Of a DNA stretch of 64,000 nucleotides, positions 28,240-37,380 are shown in pieces; position 1 is the first letter of the stretch; each line of letters opens with the position of its first letter. The notes below the pieces were generated by a model that saw only the letters and a list, made by a program, of their open reading frames with translations, was not told the origin of the DNA and searched no databases. Source of the stretch: Lentibacillus sp. Marseille-P4043 (GTDB taxonomy: Bacteria; Bacillota; Bacilli; Bacillales; Amphibacillaceae); the NCBI RefSeq assembly GCF_900258515.1, contig NZ_LT984884.1, positions 2,911,696 through 2,975,695 on the forward strand, given 5' to 3'. The position numbers were made by a program, and so were the translations under genes.

Positions 28240-28714
28240 ATGCGTTCCGATACTTTAATTGCCTTTCTAACTTTTTATATTTATAGAGCATGGCAAGTCT
28301 CCACGTCAAAATCATTCCAAATGCGAGTAAAAAGAACATGCCACTCGTTTCCCCCAACGAAATTGTACTGCCAATTACCAATTTGATAATAATTCGTACG
28401 GCCAATAATCCGAACAAAATAAAAACAAATGATTTCGATGGGATCAAATATATGTCATCTTGCTTTATTTCAAATTTTGATGATTTAATCAAAAATATGG
28501 AAAATATCATTCCTACAACAAACGCCTCTAGAACTTGTGCCCACGGGACGCGTAATGCAGGAACAACAAACATCAATGCTCCTGTACTCATAAAAACTGG
28601 TGGCAAAATTATCTTTTTAACTGATGCCGGCTTCTTTGCAGCTTTTAACCGTACAAAAATCATTAAAGTAGCCATACATGCAGCAACAACTGTACTTGCT
28701 ATTATCCAAAACAT
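28238..28714 (-). CDS. ccdC: Cytochrome c biogenesis membrane protein CcdC (YneJ)
   Basis: A 158-residue membrane protein with about five segments and no cysteine motif. In B. subtilis ccdC follows ccdA and yneI and is linked to cytochrome c synthesis. Here it follows the YneI-like receiver gene after 23 bases. The family is called from sequence pattern and gene order; molecular function is not established. Confidence 0.8.
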   Translation of the reverse strand: MFWIIASTVVAACMATLMIFVRLKAAKKPASVKKIILPPVFMSTGALMFVVPALRVPWAQVLEAFVVGMIFSIFLIKSSKFEIKQDDIYLIPSKSFVFILFGLLAVRIIIKLVIGSTISLGETSGMFFLLAFGMILTWRLAMLYKYKKLERQLKYRNA

Positions 28715-28737
28715 TCAAATCAACTCTTTCTAGATGA

Positions 28738-29124
28738 CTAGCTATTTGAACTTGCTTGTTCAAATTTATGTAATACTCTATTCACAGTATCTAAGACTCG
28801 ATTCTCGTCAAACGGTTTCACAATAAAATCTTTAGCTCCAATTTCAATCGCTCCAACAACCACTTTTTGTTGCCCCATCGCAGAACACACCACTATTTTT
28901 GCTTGATCATCATATTTTTTAATTTCTTTAATGGCATCTATGCCGTTCATAACAGGCATTGTTATATCCATCGTCACTAAATCTGGTTTTGTTTGTTTGT
29001 ATTGTTCAATTGCTTCTTTTCCGTCTTGTGCTTCTCCTACAATTTCATGGTTTTCTTTTTTTAATATTGTTGAGAGCGTTGCCCTCATGAATTTAGCATC
29101 GTCTACTACAAGTATCTTTGCCAA
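28738..29124 (-). CDS. yneI: Single-domain response regulator (YneI/CcdB)
   Basis: A 128-residue receiver-only response regulator, CheY-like. The acidic pocket is in VVDDAKFMR, the phosphoacceptor aspartate in LVTMDITMPVMNG (near residue 52), and the lysine in DFIVKPFDENRV. It has no output domain. The start is TTG at 29124 after GGGGGG. It sits between the mrpB-like gene and ccdC. The cognate kinase is unknown. Confidence 0.88.
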   Translation of the reverse strand: MAKILVVDDAKFMRATLSTILKKENHEIVGEAQDGKEAIEQYKQTKPDLVTMDITMPVMNGIDAIKEIKKYDDQAKIVVCSAMGQQKVVVGAIEIGAKDFIVKPFDENRVLDTVNRVLHKFEQASSNS

Positions 29125-29147
29125 GCTATTATTCCCCCCAATAATAG

Positions 29148-29573
29148 TTATCGATCATTTGCAATGGTTAAAATGATCGTCATTGTTACACCTAGTACTG
29201 TTACATATACGCCCATGTCAAATAGCATAGCTGTTGCAAGTTCAACTTCCCCAAGTATCGGTAATGTAAAATGACCAAACGTGTGAGAAAGGAATGGTAC
29301 ATTAAAAACAAATGATCCGATTCCTGTTGATACAGCAATTAACAATCCAATCGGAATAAGTGTACGGAAATTTATTGGCAAAATTTTCTTTACCGCTTCC
29401 ATACCATAGGACATATACATTAATACAATTGCTGAGGCAGTCATTAAACCGCCAACAAACCCACCACCAGGTGAATTATGACCAGCTAAAAGTAAGTATA
29501 CAGCAAATCCCAACAATATAAATGCGATCACTGATGTCGTTGTCCGTAGAATGAGATCATTCGGTTTATACAT
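29148..29573 (-). CDS. MrpB/MnhB-like Na+/H+ antiporter subunit, standing alone
   Basis: A 141-residue protein with four hydrophobic segments. The start NDLILRTTTSVIAF and the motif AGHNSPGGGFVGGLMTASA are hallmarks of MrpB/MnhB, a subunit of the seven-gene Mrp cation/proton antiporter. No other mrp gene is nearby; the gene lies between ccdA (64 bases) and yneI (23 bases), on their strand. AAGGAG precedes the ATG. A complete mrp operon may exist elsewhere, making this a paralogue or transferred copy. Confidence 0.85.
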   Translation of the reverse strand: MYKPNDLILRTTTSVIAFILLGFAVYLLLAGHNSPGGGFVGGLMTASAIVLMYMSYGMEAVKKILPINFRTLIPIGLLIAVSTGIGSFVFNVPFLSHTFGHFTLPILGEVELATAMLFDMGVYVTVLGVTMTIILTIANDR

Positions 29574-29637
29574 TTATAGGACTCCTTTAAGGCTTATATA
29601 GTTATTATCATAATACAATTATCGTATAAAATCTATT

Positions 29638-30342
29638 CTAAAAGCCGCTAAACCCAAACAAGCCATTTAGATAAGAAGTTAAATCTGTCATCCAATCAAA
29701 AAATAACGCAATTCCCATAAAAATCATAACATAACCGCCGATTTTAACTAAACGCATACTGTGACGTTTGATCCAAGTTAGTTTGCCAATGAAGAATGAT
29801 AAAATCAAAAATGGCAATGAAAATCCTAACGCATAGCACATCATCAACATGAAGCCAAGATCGGGATTCTGTGCAGCTAACGTAATGACAATACCTAAGA
29901 TCGGTCCAGTACACGGTGTCCACCCCAATGAAAATGCCATCCCGATAATAAAAGATCCAATATAACCAGCAGGTCGATTTTTGAAAGTGATTTTTTTATC
30001 TTTCATGAGAAATTTAAAATTCAATATGCCAACAATAACAAATCCGAAGAAAATAATTAAAATGGCACCTATTTGTCTAATTAAATCCTGATAAGTAGTC
30101 AAGAATTCCCCAACTAAAGATGTGGAAAATCCTAGAATGACAAATACGCTTGAGAAGCCTAGTAAAAACAAAATAGTATGTAAAACACTTTTTTTATTAA
30201 ATGTTTTGCTATCATCTTTTAACTCACTTACACTCATACCAGTTATATACGATAAAAAGGCAGGATAAAGTGGAAGTACACATGGCGAGATAAAGGATAA
30301 AAAACCTGCACCAAATGCGATGAAAATATTAATTTCAGACAT
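29638..30342 (-). CDS. ccdA: Thiol-disulfide transporter CcdA
   Basis: A 234-residue membrane protein of the CcdA/DsbD-beta family with six segments that moves reducing power across the membrane for cytochrome c maturation. The two conserved cysteines are in ISPCVLPLYP (segment 1) and GWTPCTGPIL (segment 4). AGGAGG precedes the ATG. It is first in the ccdA-mrpB-yneI-ccdC run and would supply electrons to ResA-like proteins such as the YneN-like protein in this window. Confidence 0.93.
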   Translation of the reverse strand: MSEINIFIAFGAGFLSFISPCVLPLYPAFLSYITGMSVSELKDDSKTFNKKSVLHTILFLLGFSSVFVILGFSTSLVGEFLTTYQDLIRQIGAILIIFFGFVIVGILNFKFLMKDKKITFKNRPAGYIGSFIIGMAFSLGWTPCTGPILGIVITLAAQNPDLGFMLMMCYALGFSLPFLILSFFIGKLTWIKRHSMRLVKIGGYVMIFMGIALFFDWMTDLTSYLNGLFGFSGF

Positions 30343-30475
30343 CTTAAACCTCCTATAAAACCATTTGCTTTATCTATTTTAACAGATAATCCACTATATA
30401 AAAGCAAATGAATTTGACAATTATCCAAACCTTTTTACGGAAAAACAGGAGGCTTCTGATACATCGTGTGTTAAA

Positions 30476-30510
30476 ATACCCCTTATTACCTGCAGGGTAG
30501 TAAGGGGTAT
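30476..30510 (-). terminator. Terminator after yneF
   Basis: On the minus strand ATACCCCTTACTACC pairs with GGTAATAAGGGGTAT around CTGCA, followed by TTTT, about 50 bases past the yneF stop. Confidence 0.8.
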
Positions 30511-30559
30511 GATGCAATGATGTTAATACATTATCCTAACAATATACGATAATTGCTAA

Positions 30560-30781
30560 TTATTTACCTTGTTGATTGTTCATTGCTCGCATCATTTGAT
30601 TAATTTTCTTTTGCGATGGTTTTTGTCCCATTTGCATCATTAACGTTCGAAGCATTTGCTCATTAATTGGTGGGTTCTTCTTCAGATAATTCATCATATA
30701 TTTTCTGGCGATAAAAAATCCAAGAGCGATTCCAGCAATAAGCGCAATAATAGCAATTAATACGACCCAAATCGTGCTCAT
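30560..30781 (-). CDS. yneF: YneF-like small membrane protein (UPF0154)
   Basis: A 73-residue protein with one N-terminal membrane segment ([24 protein letters not shown]) and a basic tail with [20 protein letters not shown], the UPF0154 hallmark. Position after sirA matches B. subtilis. Function unknown. Confidence 0.9.
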   Translation of the reverse strand: MSTIWVVLIAIIALIAGIALGFFIARKYMMNYLKKNPPINEQMLRTLMMQMGQKPSQKKINQMMRAMNNQQGK

Positions 30782-30831
30782 TCAAGCTTTCCTCCTTCTT
30801 ATTGTCTCTTATACAGTATAGTAAATCAATG

Positions 30832-31287
30832 TTAAGAATACAATACCTGTCCATGCAAATATGCTCTTTCCATGGAAACTAGTGAAATCCAGCCATAATT
30901 ATCCAGATCATTTCCCACGATAAACAAACACGGGTGAAACGAGCGGAGTGCAGGAAATAGCAATTTTTCGGCATCATGCAACATTTCACATCGAAAGTTT
31001 ATCTGTTTTTCTTGAATATGTAAAGTAATATAGTGTGAATCATTGGTAAACATTTCAATATACTTACCATTCACCATTATGTTTTTTCTAGTTTGCAGAT
31101 GATTTTTGATATGGGTTAACAAAGAAGCAGCTGGAAACGATTTGGTAATATAGTTAAATTGATTTTTCAGATCTGTTCTTTCAGTATTTGTTTGATATTC
31201 CTTTAAAAAGCGATATAATATCCCACTCTTATGGAAATAACGATAAGCAAATTCCTCTTTTATCCAATAGATCGAATAATTACCCAA
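30832..31287 (-). CDS. sirA: Sporulation inhibitor of replication SirA
   Basis: A 151-residue soluble protein that starts MGNYSIYWIKEEFAYRYFHK and shows the SirA family pattern, including the C-terminal GWISLVSMERAYLHG. In B. subtilis SirA binds domain I of DnaA to block new replication rounds when Spo0A is active. Its place between tkt and yneF matches that genome. GGAGGGG precedes the ATG. A TATAAT -10 lies at 31317-31312 and a Spo0A-box-like site about 90 bases before the start. Confidence 0.88.
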   Translation of the reverse strand: MGNYSIYWIKEEFAYRYFHKSGILYRFLKEYQTNTERTDLKNQFNYITKSFPAASLLTHIKNHLQTRKNIMVNGKYIEMFTNDSHYITLHIQEKQINFRCEMLHDAEKLLFPALRSFHPCLFIVGNDLDNYGWISLVSMERAYLHGQVLYS

Positions 31288-31367
31288 TGGAAACCCCTCC
31301 TCTTTTATTCTATTATACGTATTCTAGCTGCAATATATGTCACTTCCTGATGCAAAACCCAACTAGT

Positions 31368-31380
31368 TTTGTCGACAACA
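31368..31380. promoter_or_regulatory. Possible Spo0A box upstream of sirA
   Basis: TTTGTCGACAA contains TGTCGAC on both strands, one base off the Spo0A box TGTCGAA. It lies between the tkt terminator and the sirA -10. sirA is Spo0A-activated in B. subtilis. The spacing to the promoter (near -68) is larger than usual, so the call is weak. Confidence 0.35.
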
Positions 31381-31397
31381 GAACAAAAAGCAAAAAA

Positions 31398-31438
31398 ACA
31401 GGTGACTCACTAATTGTAAGCCACCTGTCCATTTTTAT
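31398..31438 (-). terminator. Terminator after tkt
   Basis: ACAGGTGGCTTAC pairs with GTGAGTCACCTGT on the minus strand, followed by seven T residues, about 30 bases past the transketolase stop. Confidence 0.85.
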
Positions 31439-31468
31439 TCGTCCAAATAAAGTGCATGGAGTTTCATT

Positions 31469-33475
31469 TTATTTAGATAATAATTTTTTAACTTCTGCAA
31501 CAACATTTTCTACAGTGAAGCCATATTCATCGATAACTTTTTCACCTTTTGCAGAAGCGCCAAATGTATCGATACCAATAACAGTACCGTTATCGCCAAC
31601 ATAGCGTTCCCAGCCGAATGGTGAAGCCATCTCGATTCCTACCCGAGCCTTAACGTTTGCTGGTAATACTTCATTTTTGTATGCTTCGTCCTGTTGATTA
31701 AATCGATCCCATGAAGGCATGCTTACAACACTGACATCAATACCTATTTCTTGAAGTTCTTTTTTGGCTTTCACTGCTAATTGAACTTCTGACCCAGTTG
31801 CAAGCAACAATGCATCTGGTTCATCTTTTGTTGCTTTGCTAATCACATAGGCGCCTTTTTTGACACCTTCATATGCATGTTCCTTTGTTCCCTCTAATGT
31901 TGGCAGCCCTTGACGAGTTAGTACTAAAGCTGTTGGCTGATCTGTAGATTCCAATGCCAAACGCCAGGCAGCTTGAGTTTCGTTGCCGTCTGCTGGGCGA
32001 ATAAGTGAAAGTCCCGGCATTGCGCGGAAAGCTGCTAGTTGTTCAATTGGTTCGTGGGTTGGACCATCTTCCCCAACCGCGATCGAATCATGGGTGAACA
32101 CATATGTTACTGGTGTCTTCATAATAGACGATAACCTTACAGCAGGTCGCAAATAGTCACTAAACACGAAGAAGGTACCAGCATATACATTTAATCCACC
32201 ATGTAATGCCATTCCATTTAATGCGGCTGCCATTGCATGTTCCCGTACACCAAACCAGATATTTCGTCCAGCATAGTTATCACGTGAAAAATCCGCCTCA
32301 TCCTTAATGCTTGTTTTATTCGATCCTGCTAAATCAGCACTTCCACCAAAGAAATTTGGTACAGATTGAGCAATCGCATTTAATACTTCACCAGAGGAGG
32401 CCCTTGTTGCTAGTTTATCTTTTTCCGGTTCGTATATTGGTAATTCTTTGTCCCAATTGTCTGGTAGATCACCTTTTATTGCTAGCTCGAGTTCATTCGC
32501 TAATTCAGGATATTTTTCCTGATATTGGTTAAAAAGGTCGTTCCATTCTTGTTCCGATTTAGCACCTTGTTTATTAATTTTTTCTTTGAAGTCAGCATAT
32601 ACTTCATCTGGAACATTGAAGTCTTCCTGTTCCCACTTATAATACTCTTTTGTTAATTTGACTTCATCTTTACCAAGTGGTGCACCATGTGATGCTGCGG
32701 AATTTGATTTATTAGGTGAACCATAGCCGATAATTGTTTTTACCTCAATTAATGTCGGTTGCTTGGTATTTTCTTTTGCTTGTTTTATGGCCTGACGCAA
32801 TGCTTCTACATCATTTCCATCTTCCACCCTAATAACTTCCCAACCGTATGCTTTAAAACGTTCTTCTGTATTATCAGAGAATGATCGATTAAGTTCACCA
32901 TCTAGTGAAATGTCATTTGAATCATACAAAGCAATTAATTTTCCTAATCCAAGATGGCCTGCAAGTGAAGCTGTTTCATGTGAAATACCTTCCATTAAGT
33001 CACCATCACTGATAAGTGCATATGTATAATGATCAATAATGGAAAGGTCATCCTGATTATATGTTGCAGCAAGGTGTGCTTCAGCCATTGCCATTCCTAC
33101 CGACATTGCAATACCTTGTCCAAGAGGTCCAGTTGTTGCTTCTACACCATCTGTATGATGTACTTCAGGATGGCCAGGTGTTTTTGAATTCCATTGACGA
33201 AATCCTTTTAAATCATCAATGGTAACATTATATCCTGATAAATGAAGCAACCCATATAAAAGCATGGAACCATGGCCAGCTGAAAGAACAAACCTGTCTC
33301 GATTAAACCATTTTGAATTTTTTGGATTGTGGTTCATAAAATCAGTCCACAGTGTATACGCCATCGGAGCGGCACCCATTGGCAAACCTGGATGACCTGA
33401 ATTTGCGTTTTCGATTGCGTCAATTGCTAGCGTTCGTATTGTATTAATGGATAACTGCTCGACATCTTTTGACAT
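31469..33475 (-). CDS. tkt: Transketolase
   Basis: A 668-residue thiamine diphosphate enzyme of the non-oxidative pentose phosphate pathway. The ThDP/metal motif [16 protein letters not shown] segment ([12 protein letters not shown]) is near residue 155, the invariant [19 protein letters not shown] near residue 405, and [19 protein letters not shown] near residue 460. Full length. AAAGGGG precedes the ATG. Flanked by sirA and ynzC as in B. subtilis, with its own terminator. Confidence 0.96.
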   Translation of the reverse strand: MSKDVEQLSINTIRTLAIDAIENANSGHPGLPMGAAPMAYTLWTDFMNHNPKNSKWFNRDRFVLSAGHGSMLLYGLLHLSGYNVTIDDLKGFRQWNSKTPGHPEVHHTDGVEATTGPLGQGIAMSVGMAMAEAHLAATYNQDDLSIIDHYTYALISDGDLMEGISHETASLAGHLGLGKLIALYDSNDISLDGELNRSFSDNTEERFKAYGWEVIRVEDGNDVEALRQAIKQAKENTKQPTLIEVKTIIGYGSPNKSNSAASHGAPLGKDEVKLTKEYYKWEQEDFNVPDEVYADFKEKINKQGAKSEQEWNDLFNQYQEKYPELANELELAIKGDLPDNWDKELPIYEPEKDKLATRASSGEVLNAIAQSVPNFFGGSADLAGSNKTSIKDEADFSRDNYAGRNIWFGVREHAMAAALNGMALHGGLNVYAGTFFVFSDYLRPAVRLSSIMKTPVTYVFTHDSIAVGEDGPTHEPIEQLAAFRAMPGLSLIRPADGNETQAAWRLALESTDQPTALVLTRQGLPTLEGTKEHAYEGVKKGAYVISKATKDEPDALLLATGSEVQLAVKAKKELQEIGIDVSVVSMPSWDRFNQQDEAYKNEVLPANVKARVGIEMASPFGWERYVGDNGTVIGIDTFGASAKGEKVIDEYGFTVENVVAEVKKLLSK

Positions 33476-33575
33476 ATTTATTCCCCTTTCATTTTACATA
33501 CTTTCTACCTCTTAACATTTTATAATGAAGATGGATTTCCCACAAGTAATACTTTACCTTTAATAGTATTGGCAA

Positions 33576-33809
33576 TTATTGATCTTTATTTTTTCCTTGC
33601 AGGTCACGCAACTTTTGTGGTGTAACATCATTGCCTTCGCGGTCAACAACAGTCATTGTTTTAAATTGATTTTTAAAGGATTTACGAACGTTTTGTAAAT
33701 ATTCTTGCCTGAGTTCTTTTTGTTCTTTTTTTTCCTTGTCTGTCAACCCTTCAGTTTTCGACTTATTAGCTAATTTATTTATTCTATCTAATTTCTCTTT
33801 GGCTATCAT
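33576..33809 (-). CDS. ynzC: YnzC-like DUF896 protein
   Basis: A 77-residue charged helical-hairpin protein of the UPF0291/DUF896 family: MIAKEKLDRINKLANKSK near the start and LTDKEKKEQKELRQEYL, the most conserved stretch. ATG at 33809 is chosen because CAGGAGGT precedes it; an upstream in-frame start has none. In B. subtilis ynzC follows yneA-yneB in the SOS-induced group. Function unknown. Confidence 0.9.
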   Translation of the reverse strand: MIAKEKLDRINKLANKSKTEGLTDKEKKEQKELRQEYLQNVRKSFKNQFKTMTVVDREGNDVTPQKLRDLQGKNKDQ

Positions 33810-33894
33810 AAAAAATACCTCCTGTACCATGCAAAAAAGCAAGAACAATAATCACGTTCTTGCCTTTTCATGATACCTTTCCTTTATAAGAGTT

Positions 33895-34581
<687 letters not shown>

Positions 34582-34677
34582 CTATGCGCTGGTAACCATT
34601 GAAAAGTATAAAAACCCCAATGTTAAAGCAAAAGTAACAAGATAGAATACATCTGTTTTAGTAAGTTTTCCAAACAT
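34582..34677 (-). CDS. 31-residue SOS membrane peptide in the place of YneA
   Basis: An ATG at 34677, nine bases after AGGAG, opens a 31-codon frame ending in TAG. The peptide starts MFGKLTKTD and is then almost wholly one membrane segment (VFYLVTFALTLGFLYFSMV), ending TSA. It is divergent from lexA across three LexA-type boxes and 30 bases before yneB. In B. subtilis the gene here is yneA, an SOS-induced division inhibitor of about 100 residues with a membrane segment and a LysM domain. Only the membrane part is present here and no room is left for LysM. It may be a minimal inhibitor, comparable in position to small SosA-type proteins, or a relic. Confidence 0.6.
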   Translation of the reverse strand: MFGKLTKTDVFYLVTFALTLGFLYFSMVTSA

Positions 34678-34701
34678 ATCAATCAGCTCCTTCATCAAAT
34701 A

Positions 34702-34715
34702 AGAACTATTGTTCG
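34702..34715. promoter_or_regulatory. LexA box 1, lexA/peptide intergenic region
   Basis: On the minus strand CGAACAATAGTTCT fits the Bacillus LexA pattern CGAAC-N4-GTTCY. It is nearest to the small peptide gene, about 25 bases before its start. Confidence 0.7.
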
Positions 34716-34733
34716 TCTATCAATATAGTACAT

Positions 34734-34747
34734 CGAACGTACGATCT
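34734..34747. promoter_or_regulatory. Degenerate LexA box 2
   Basis: CGAACGTACGATCT keeps the left CGAAC half-site but has two changes in the right half (GATCT for GTTCG). It lies midway between the two good boxes, as in the three-box arrangement of the B. subtilis lexA-yneA region. Confidence 0.4.
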
Positions 34748-34761
34748 TGTCAATGTATTTT

Positions 34762-34775
34762 CGAACGAACGTTTG
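34762..34775. promoter_or_regulatory. LexA box 3, proximal to lexA
   Basis: CGAACGAACGTTTG matches CGAAC-N4-GTTYG fully. It lies about 63 bases before the lexA start and would serve lexA autorepression. Confidence 0.75.
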
Positions 34776-34837
34776 CTTATTAATGATTCTAGTGATAAAC
34801 TAGTATCAATAAATAATATGCGTGAGGTGTTTGCTAA

Positions 34838-35461
34838 ATGACTAAACTTTCCAAAAGGCAGCAAATGATTCTTGATTTTATTAAGGACCAGGTTAGCAAA
34901 AAAGGCTATCCACCGTCCGTAAGAGAAATAGCTGAAGCAGTTGGTCTTGCGTCAAGTTCTACTGTTCACGGTCATCTTGCAAGAATAGAGAGTAAAGGCT
35001 ATATAAGGAGAGACCCGACGAAACCTAGAGCAATAGAGGTTTTAAATCCGTCAGAAGAAAATAATATACCGAAAGAAGAGGCCCGATATGCACCGGTTAT
35101 AGGAAAAGTTACCGCCGGAATTCCGATTACCGCTGTAGAAAATATTGAAGAATTCATCCCCTTGCCAAGTTCAAGCGCAGGACCAGATGATAGTTTATAT
35201 GTCTTAGTAATCGAAGGAGAAAGCATGATCGAAGCTGGTATATTAAATGGTGACATGGTTATTGTAAAACAACAAAACACGGCGCAAAACGGAGATATTG
35301 TTGTGGCAATGACAGATGAGGATGAAGCTACAGTAAAACGATTCTTCAAGGAAAAAGATCATATTCGCTTACAACCTGAGAACGCAACAATGGAACCGTT
35401 AATCTATCAAAATGTTACGATTCTAGGTAAAGTAATTGGATTATACCGAAACATCCATTAA
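34838..35461 (+). CDS. lexA: SOS repressor LexA
   Basis: A 207-residue repressor of the SOS regulon. The winged helix covers the first 65 residues ([20 protein letters not shown]). The self-cleavage site is Ala93-Gly94 in VTAGIP. The catalytic pair is Ser129 (EGESM) and Lys167 (ATVKRFF). It diverges from the small membrane peptide and yneB, with LexA boxes between. GAGGTG precedes the ATG. A strong hairpin terminator follows. Confidence 0.97.
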   Translation: MTKLSKRQQMILDFIKDQVSKKGYPPSVREIAEAVGLASSSTVHGHLARIESKGYIRRDPTKPRAIEVLNPSEENNIPKEEARYAPVIGKVTAGIPITAVENIEEFIPLPSSSAGPDDSLYVLVIEGESMIEAGILNGDMVIVKQQNTAQNGDIVVAMTDEDEATVKRFFKEKDHIRLQPENATMEPLIYQNVTILGKVIGLYRNIH

Positions 35462-35464
35462 AAA

Positions 35465-35494
35465 ACCCTTGATACGTTGAATACGTATCAAGGG
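35465..35494. terminator. Bidirectional terminator between lexA and glnA
   Basis: CCCTTGATACGT pairs with ACGTATCAAGGG around TGAAT, with A and T runs on both sides. It sits 4 bases past lexA and 6 before the glnA stop and serves both convergent genes. Confidence 0.88.
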
Positions 35495-35500
35495 GATTTT

Positions 35501-36838
35501 TTAATAAGACGCTAAATACTGTTCACGTTCCCATGGGTGTACAGTTGTTCTGAACATGTCCCATTCAATCTCTTTAGCCTCAATAAAATGCTCATAAAGA
35601 TGCTCACCTAGTGCAACTGAAACAACTTCATCTTTTTCCAACTCACTTAGTGCATCCATCAATGTTGCAGGTAAGTCTTTGATTCCGTTTCTTTCACGTT
35701 CTGCTTTATCCATTACATAAATGTTGCGGTTTACTGGTTCTGGCGGTGTTAGTTTTGACGTAATCCCATCAAGACCTGACGCAAGAAGTACTGCCATAGC
35801 CATATAAGGGTTTGCGGCGGGGTCAACACTTCTAAGTTCAACCCTGGTACTTAATCCTCTTGAAAACGGGATCCGTACTAATGGACTCCGATTTTGTGCT
35901 GACCACGCAACATAACTTGGCGCCTCATATCCCGGAACTAAACGTTTATAGGAATTTACAGTTGGATTTGTCACAGCAGTGAAACTTGTAGCATGTTTAA
36001 TAAGTCCAGCTGTAAATTGATACGCTATTTCGCTCAGCTGCATATCCCCATCATTGTCAAAGAATACATTTTCTCCATCCTTAAATAAGGACATATTTAC
36101 ATGCATACCAGAGCCGTTAACACCAAATAATGGTTTAGGCATAAATGTTGCATGTAAGTTATGTTTTCGAGCGATCGTCTTAACAACAAGCTTAAATGTT
36201 TGAATATCATCACAATGTTTAACTGCATCGGAATATTGGAAGTCAATTTCATGTTGACCTGGTGCACTTTCATGATGGGATGCTTCAATATTAAATCCCA
36301 TTTCTTCCAATTCAAGAACTATATCACGACGGCAGTTTTCCCCTAAATCTGTTGGAGCTAAATCAAAATACCCGCCCCGATCGTTCAATTCCAATGATGG
36401 GTCACCATGCTCATCTAGTTTAAATAAAAAGAATTCTGGTTCTGTACCAATATTAAATGCTGAGTAACCTAATTCTTCCATTTTTTTAAGATTTCGTTTC
36501 AAATTATATCTTGGACATCCTTCAAATGGTGTTCCATCTGGATTGTAAATATCACAAATAAATCGCGCAACTTTTCCTTTGTCAGATGTCCATGGGAATA
36601 CGACAAATGTATCTAGGTCTGGATGCAAATACATATCAGATTCTTCAATCCGAACAAAACCTTCAATTGAGGATCCATCAAACATCATTTTATTATCTAA
36701 CGCTTTATCCAATTGGCTTAACGGAATTTCAACATTTTTAATTGTCCCCAGCATGTCCGTAAATTGCAAGCGTATAAATCGAACATTTTCCTCCTCTATT
36801 ATTTGATAAATTTGTTCCTTCGACAATTTTGAACTCAT
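35501..36838 (-). CDS. glnA: Glutamine synthetase, type I
   Basis: A 445-residue glutamine synthetase (GSI-alpha, Bacillus size). Motifs in order: [18 protein letters not shown] with metal-binding residues, the ATP region [16 protein letters not shown] and [17 protein letters not shown]. No adenylylation site of the enterobacterial form is expected. GGGAGG precedes the ATG. It follows glnR after 36 bases as a glnRA operon. Feedback-inhibited GlnA also controls GlnR and TnrA in Bacillus. Confidence 0.97.
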   Translation of the reverse strand: MSSKLSKEQIYQIIEEENVRFIRLQFTDMLGTIKNVEIPLSQLDKALDNKMMFDGSSIEGFVRIEESDMYLHPDLDTFVVFPWTSDKGKVARFICDIYNPDGTPFEGCPRYNLKRNLKKMEELGYSAFNIGTEPEFFLFKLDEHGDPSLELNDRGGYFDLAPTDLGENCRRDIVLELEEMGFNIEASHHESAPGQHEIDFQYSDAVKHCDDIQTFKLVVKTIARKHNLHATFMPKPLFGVNGSGMHVNMSLFKDGENVFFDNDGDMQLSEIAYQFTAGLIKHATSFTAVTNPTVNSYKRLVPGYEAPSYVAWSAQNRSPLVRIPFSRGLSTRVELRSVDPAANPYMAMAVLLASGLDGITSKLTPPEPVNRNIYVMDKAERERNGIKDLPATLMDALSELEKDEVVSVALGEHLYEHFIEAKEIEWDMFRTTVHPWEREQYLASY

Positions 36839-36874
36839 TCGTTAGCCTCCCAGCTTTTCAAATCACCTTTATTT

Positions 36875-37249
36875 TTATTGAAAAAATCTAGATAATTCAC
36901 CTTGTCTCAAGCTAGATTTTCCCATTCTTCCAGCTTCATGTAATTCGTTCTTTAACATAATTCTAAGCTCTTTTTCGGATAACATTTCCTTTTGCTGTTG
37001 CATCTGTTTATTAGTGATAAGCAAATGCTTAATACCAGCTAAGTTAATGCCTTTGTCAAGTAAGTCTTTTATCTCCAGTAACCGATCAACATCATTAAAG
37101 GAGAACAACCGTTGATTCCCTGATGTTCTTTCAGGTTGAATAAGACCATGTTCCTCATAGTTTCTAATTTGTCTTGCCGTTAGTTCCGTTAATTTCTTTA
37201 CTATTCCTATCGAGAATAAGGGCATGGAACGTCTATCTTGATCGTTCAT
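36875..37249 (-). CDS. glnR: Nitrogen regulator GlnR (MerR family)
   Basis: A 124-residue MerR-type repressor. The HTH starts at [32 protein letters not shown], typical of GlnR/TnrA, and the C-terminal tail is the part that in B. subtilis senses glutamine synthetase. The ATG at 37249 after GAAGGGGG is chosen over an upstream in-frame extension. Two GlnR/TnrA boxes precede it, so it autoregulates glnRA. GlnR rather than TnrA is supported by the adjacent glnA. Confidence 0.94.
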   Translation of the reverse strand: MNDQDRRSMPLFSIGIVKKLTELTARQIRNYEEHGLIQPERTSGNQRLFSFNDVDRLLEIKDLLDKGINLAGIKHLLITNKQMQQQKEMLSEKELRIMLKNELHEAGRMGKSSLRQGELSRFFQ

Positions 37250-37280
37250 TATTGAACCCCCTTCAACATTTATAATTAAT

Positions 37281-37309
37281 AGTTTACCGTATGTTAATAT
37301 CTCTGTCAA
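37281..37309 (-). promoter_or_regulatory. glnRA promoter
   Basis: On the minus strand -35 TTGACA (37309-37304) and -10 TAAACT (37286-37281) are 17 bases apart, about 32 bases before the glnR start. It overlaps one GlnR box and abuts another. Confidence 0.7.
37292..37308. promoter_or_regulatory. GlnR/TnrA box 2
   Basis: On the minus strand TGACAGAGATATTAACA fits TGTNA-N7-TNACA except for TGACA in the left half, the same deviation as in the proximal box of the B. subtilis glnRA promoter. It overlaps the -35. Confidence 0.65.
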
Positions 37310-37314
37310 ATAAA

Positions 37315-37331
37315 TGTAAGGTTTCCTAACA
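37315..37331. promoter_or_regulatory. GlnR/TnrA box 1
   Basis: TGTAAGGTTTCCTAACA is a perfect TGTNA-N7-TNACA palindrome, just upstream of the glnRA -35. Confidence 0.8.
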
Positions 37332-37341
37332 TAAGCACCAA

Positions 37342-37377
37342 AAAGAAATAGAGATAGATTCCCATCTCTATTTCTTT
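37342..37377 (-). terminator. Terminator after ynbB
   Basis: A perfect 14-bp stem AAAGAAATAGAGAT/ATCTCTATTTCTTT with an 8-base loop, then a short T run, directly past the ynbB stop. Confidence 0.85.
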
Positions 37378-37380
37378 ACC

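Noticed and set aside
28290..28733. A 147-codon plus-strand frame opposite ccdC
   Set aside because: Antisense to ccdC, with no convincing ribosome-binding site and no family pattern.
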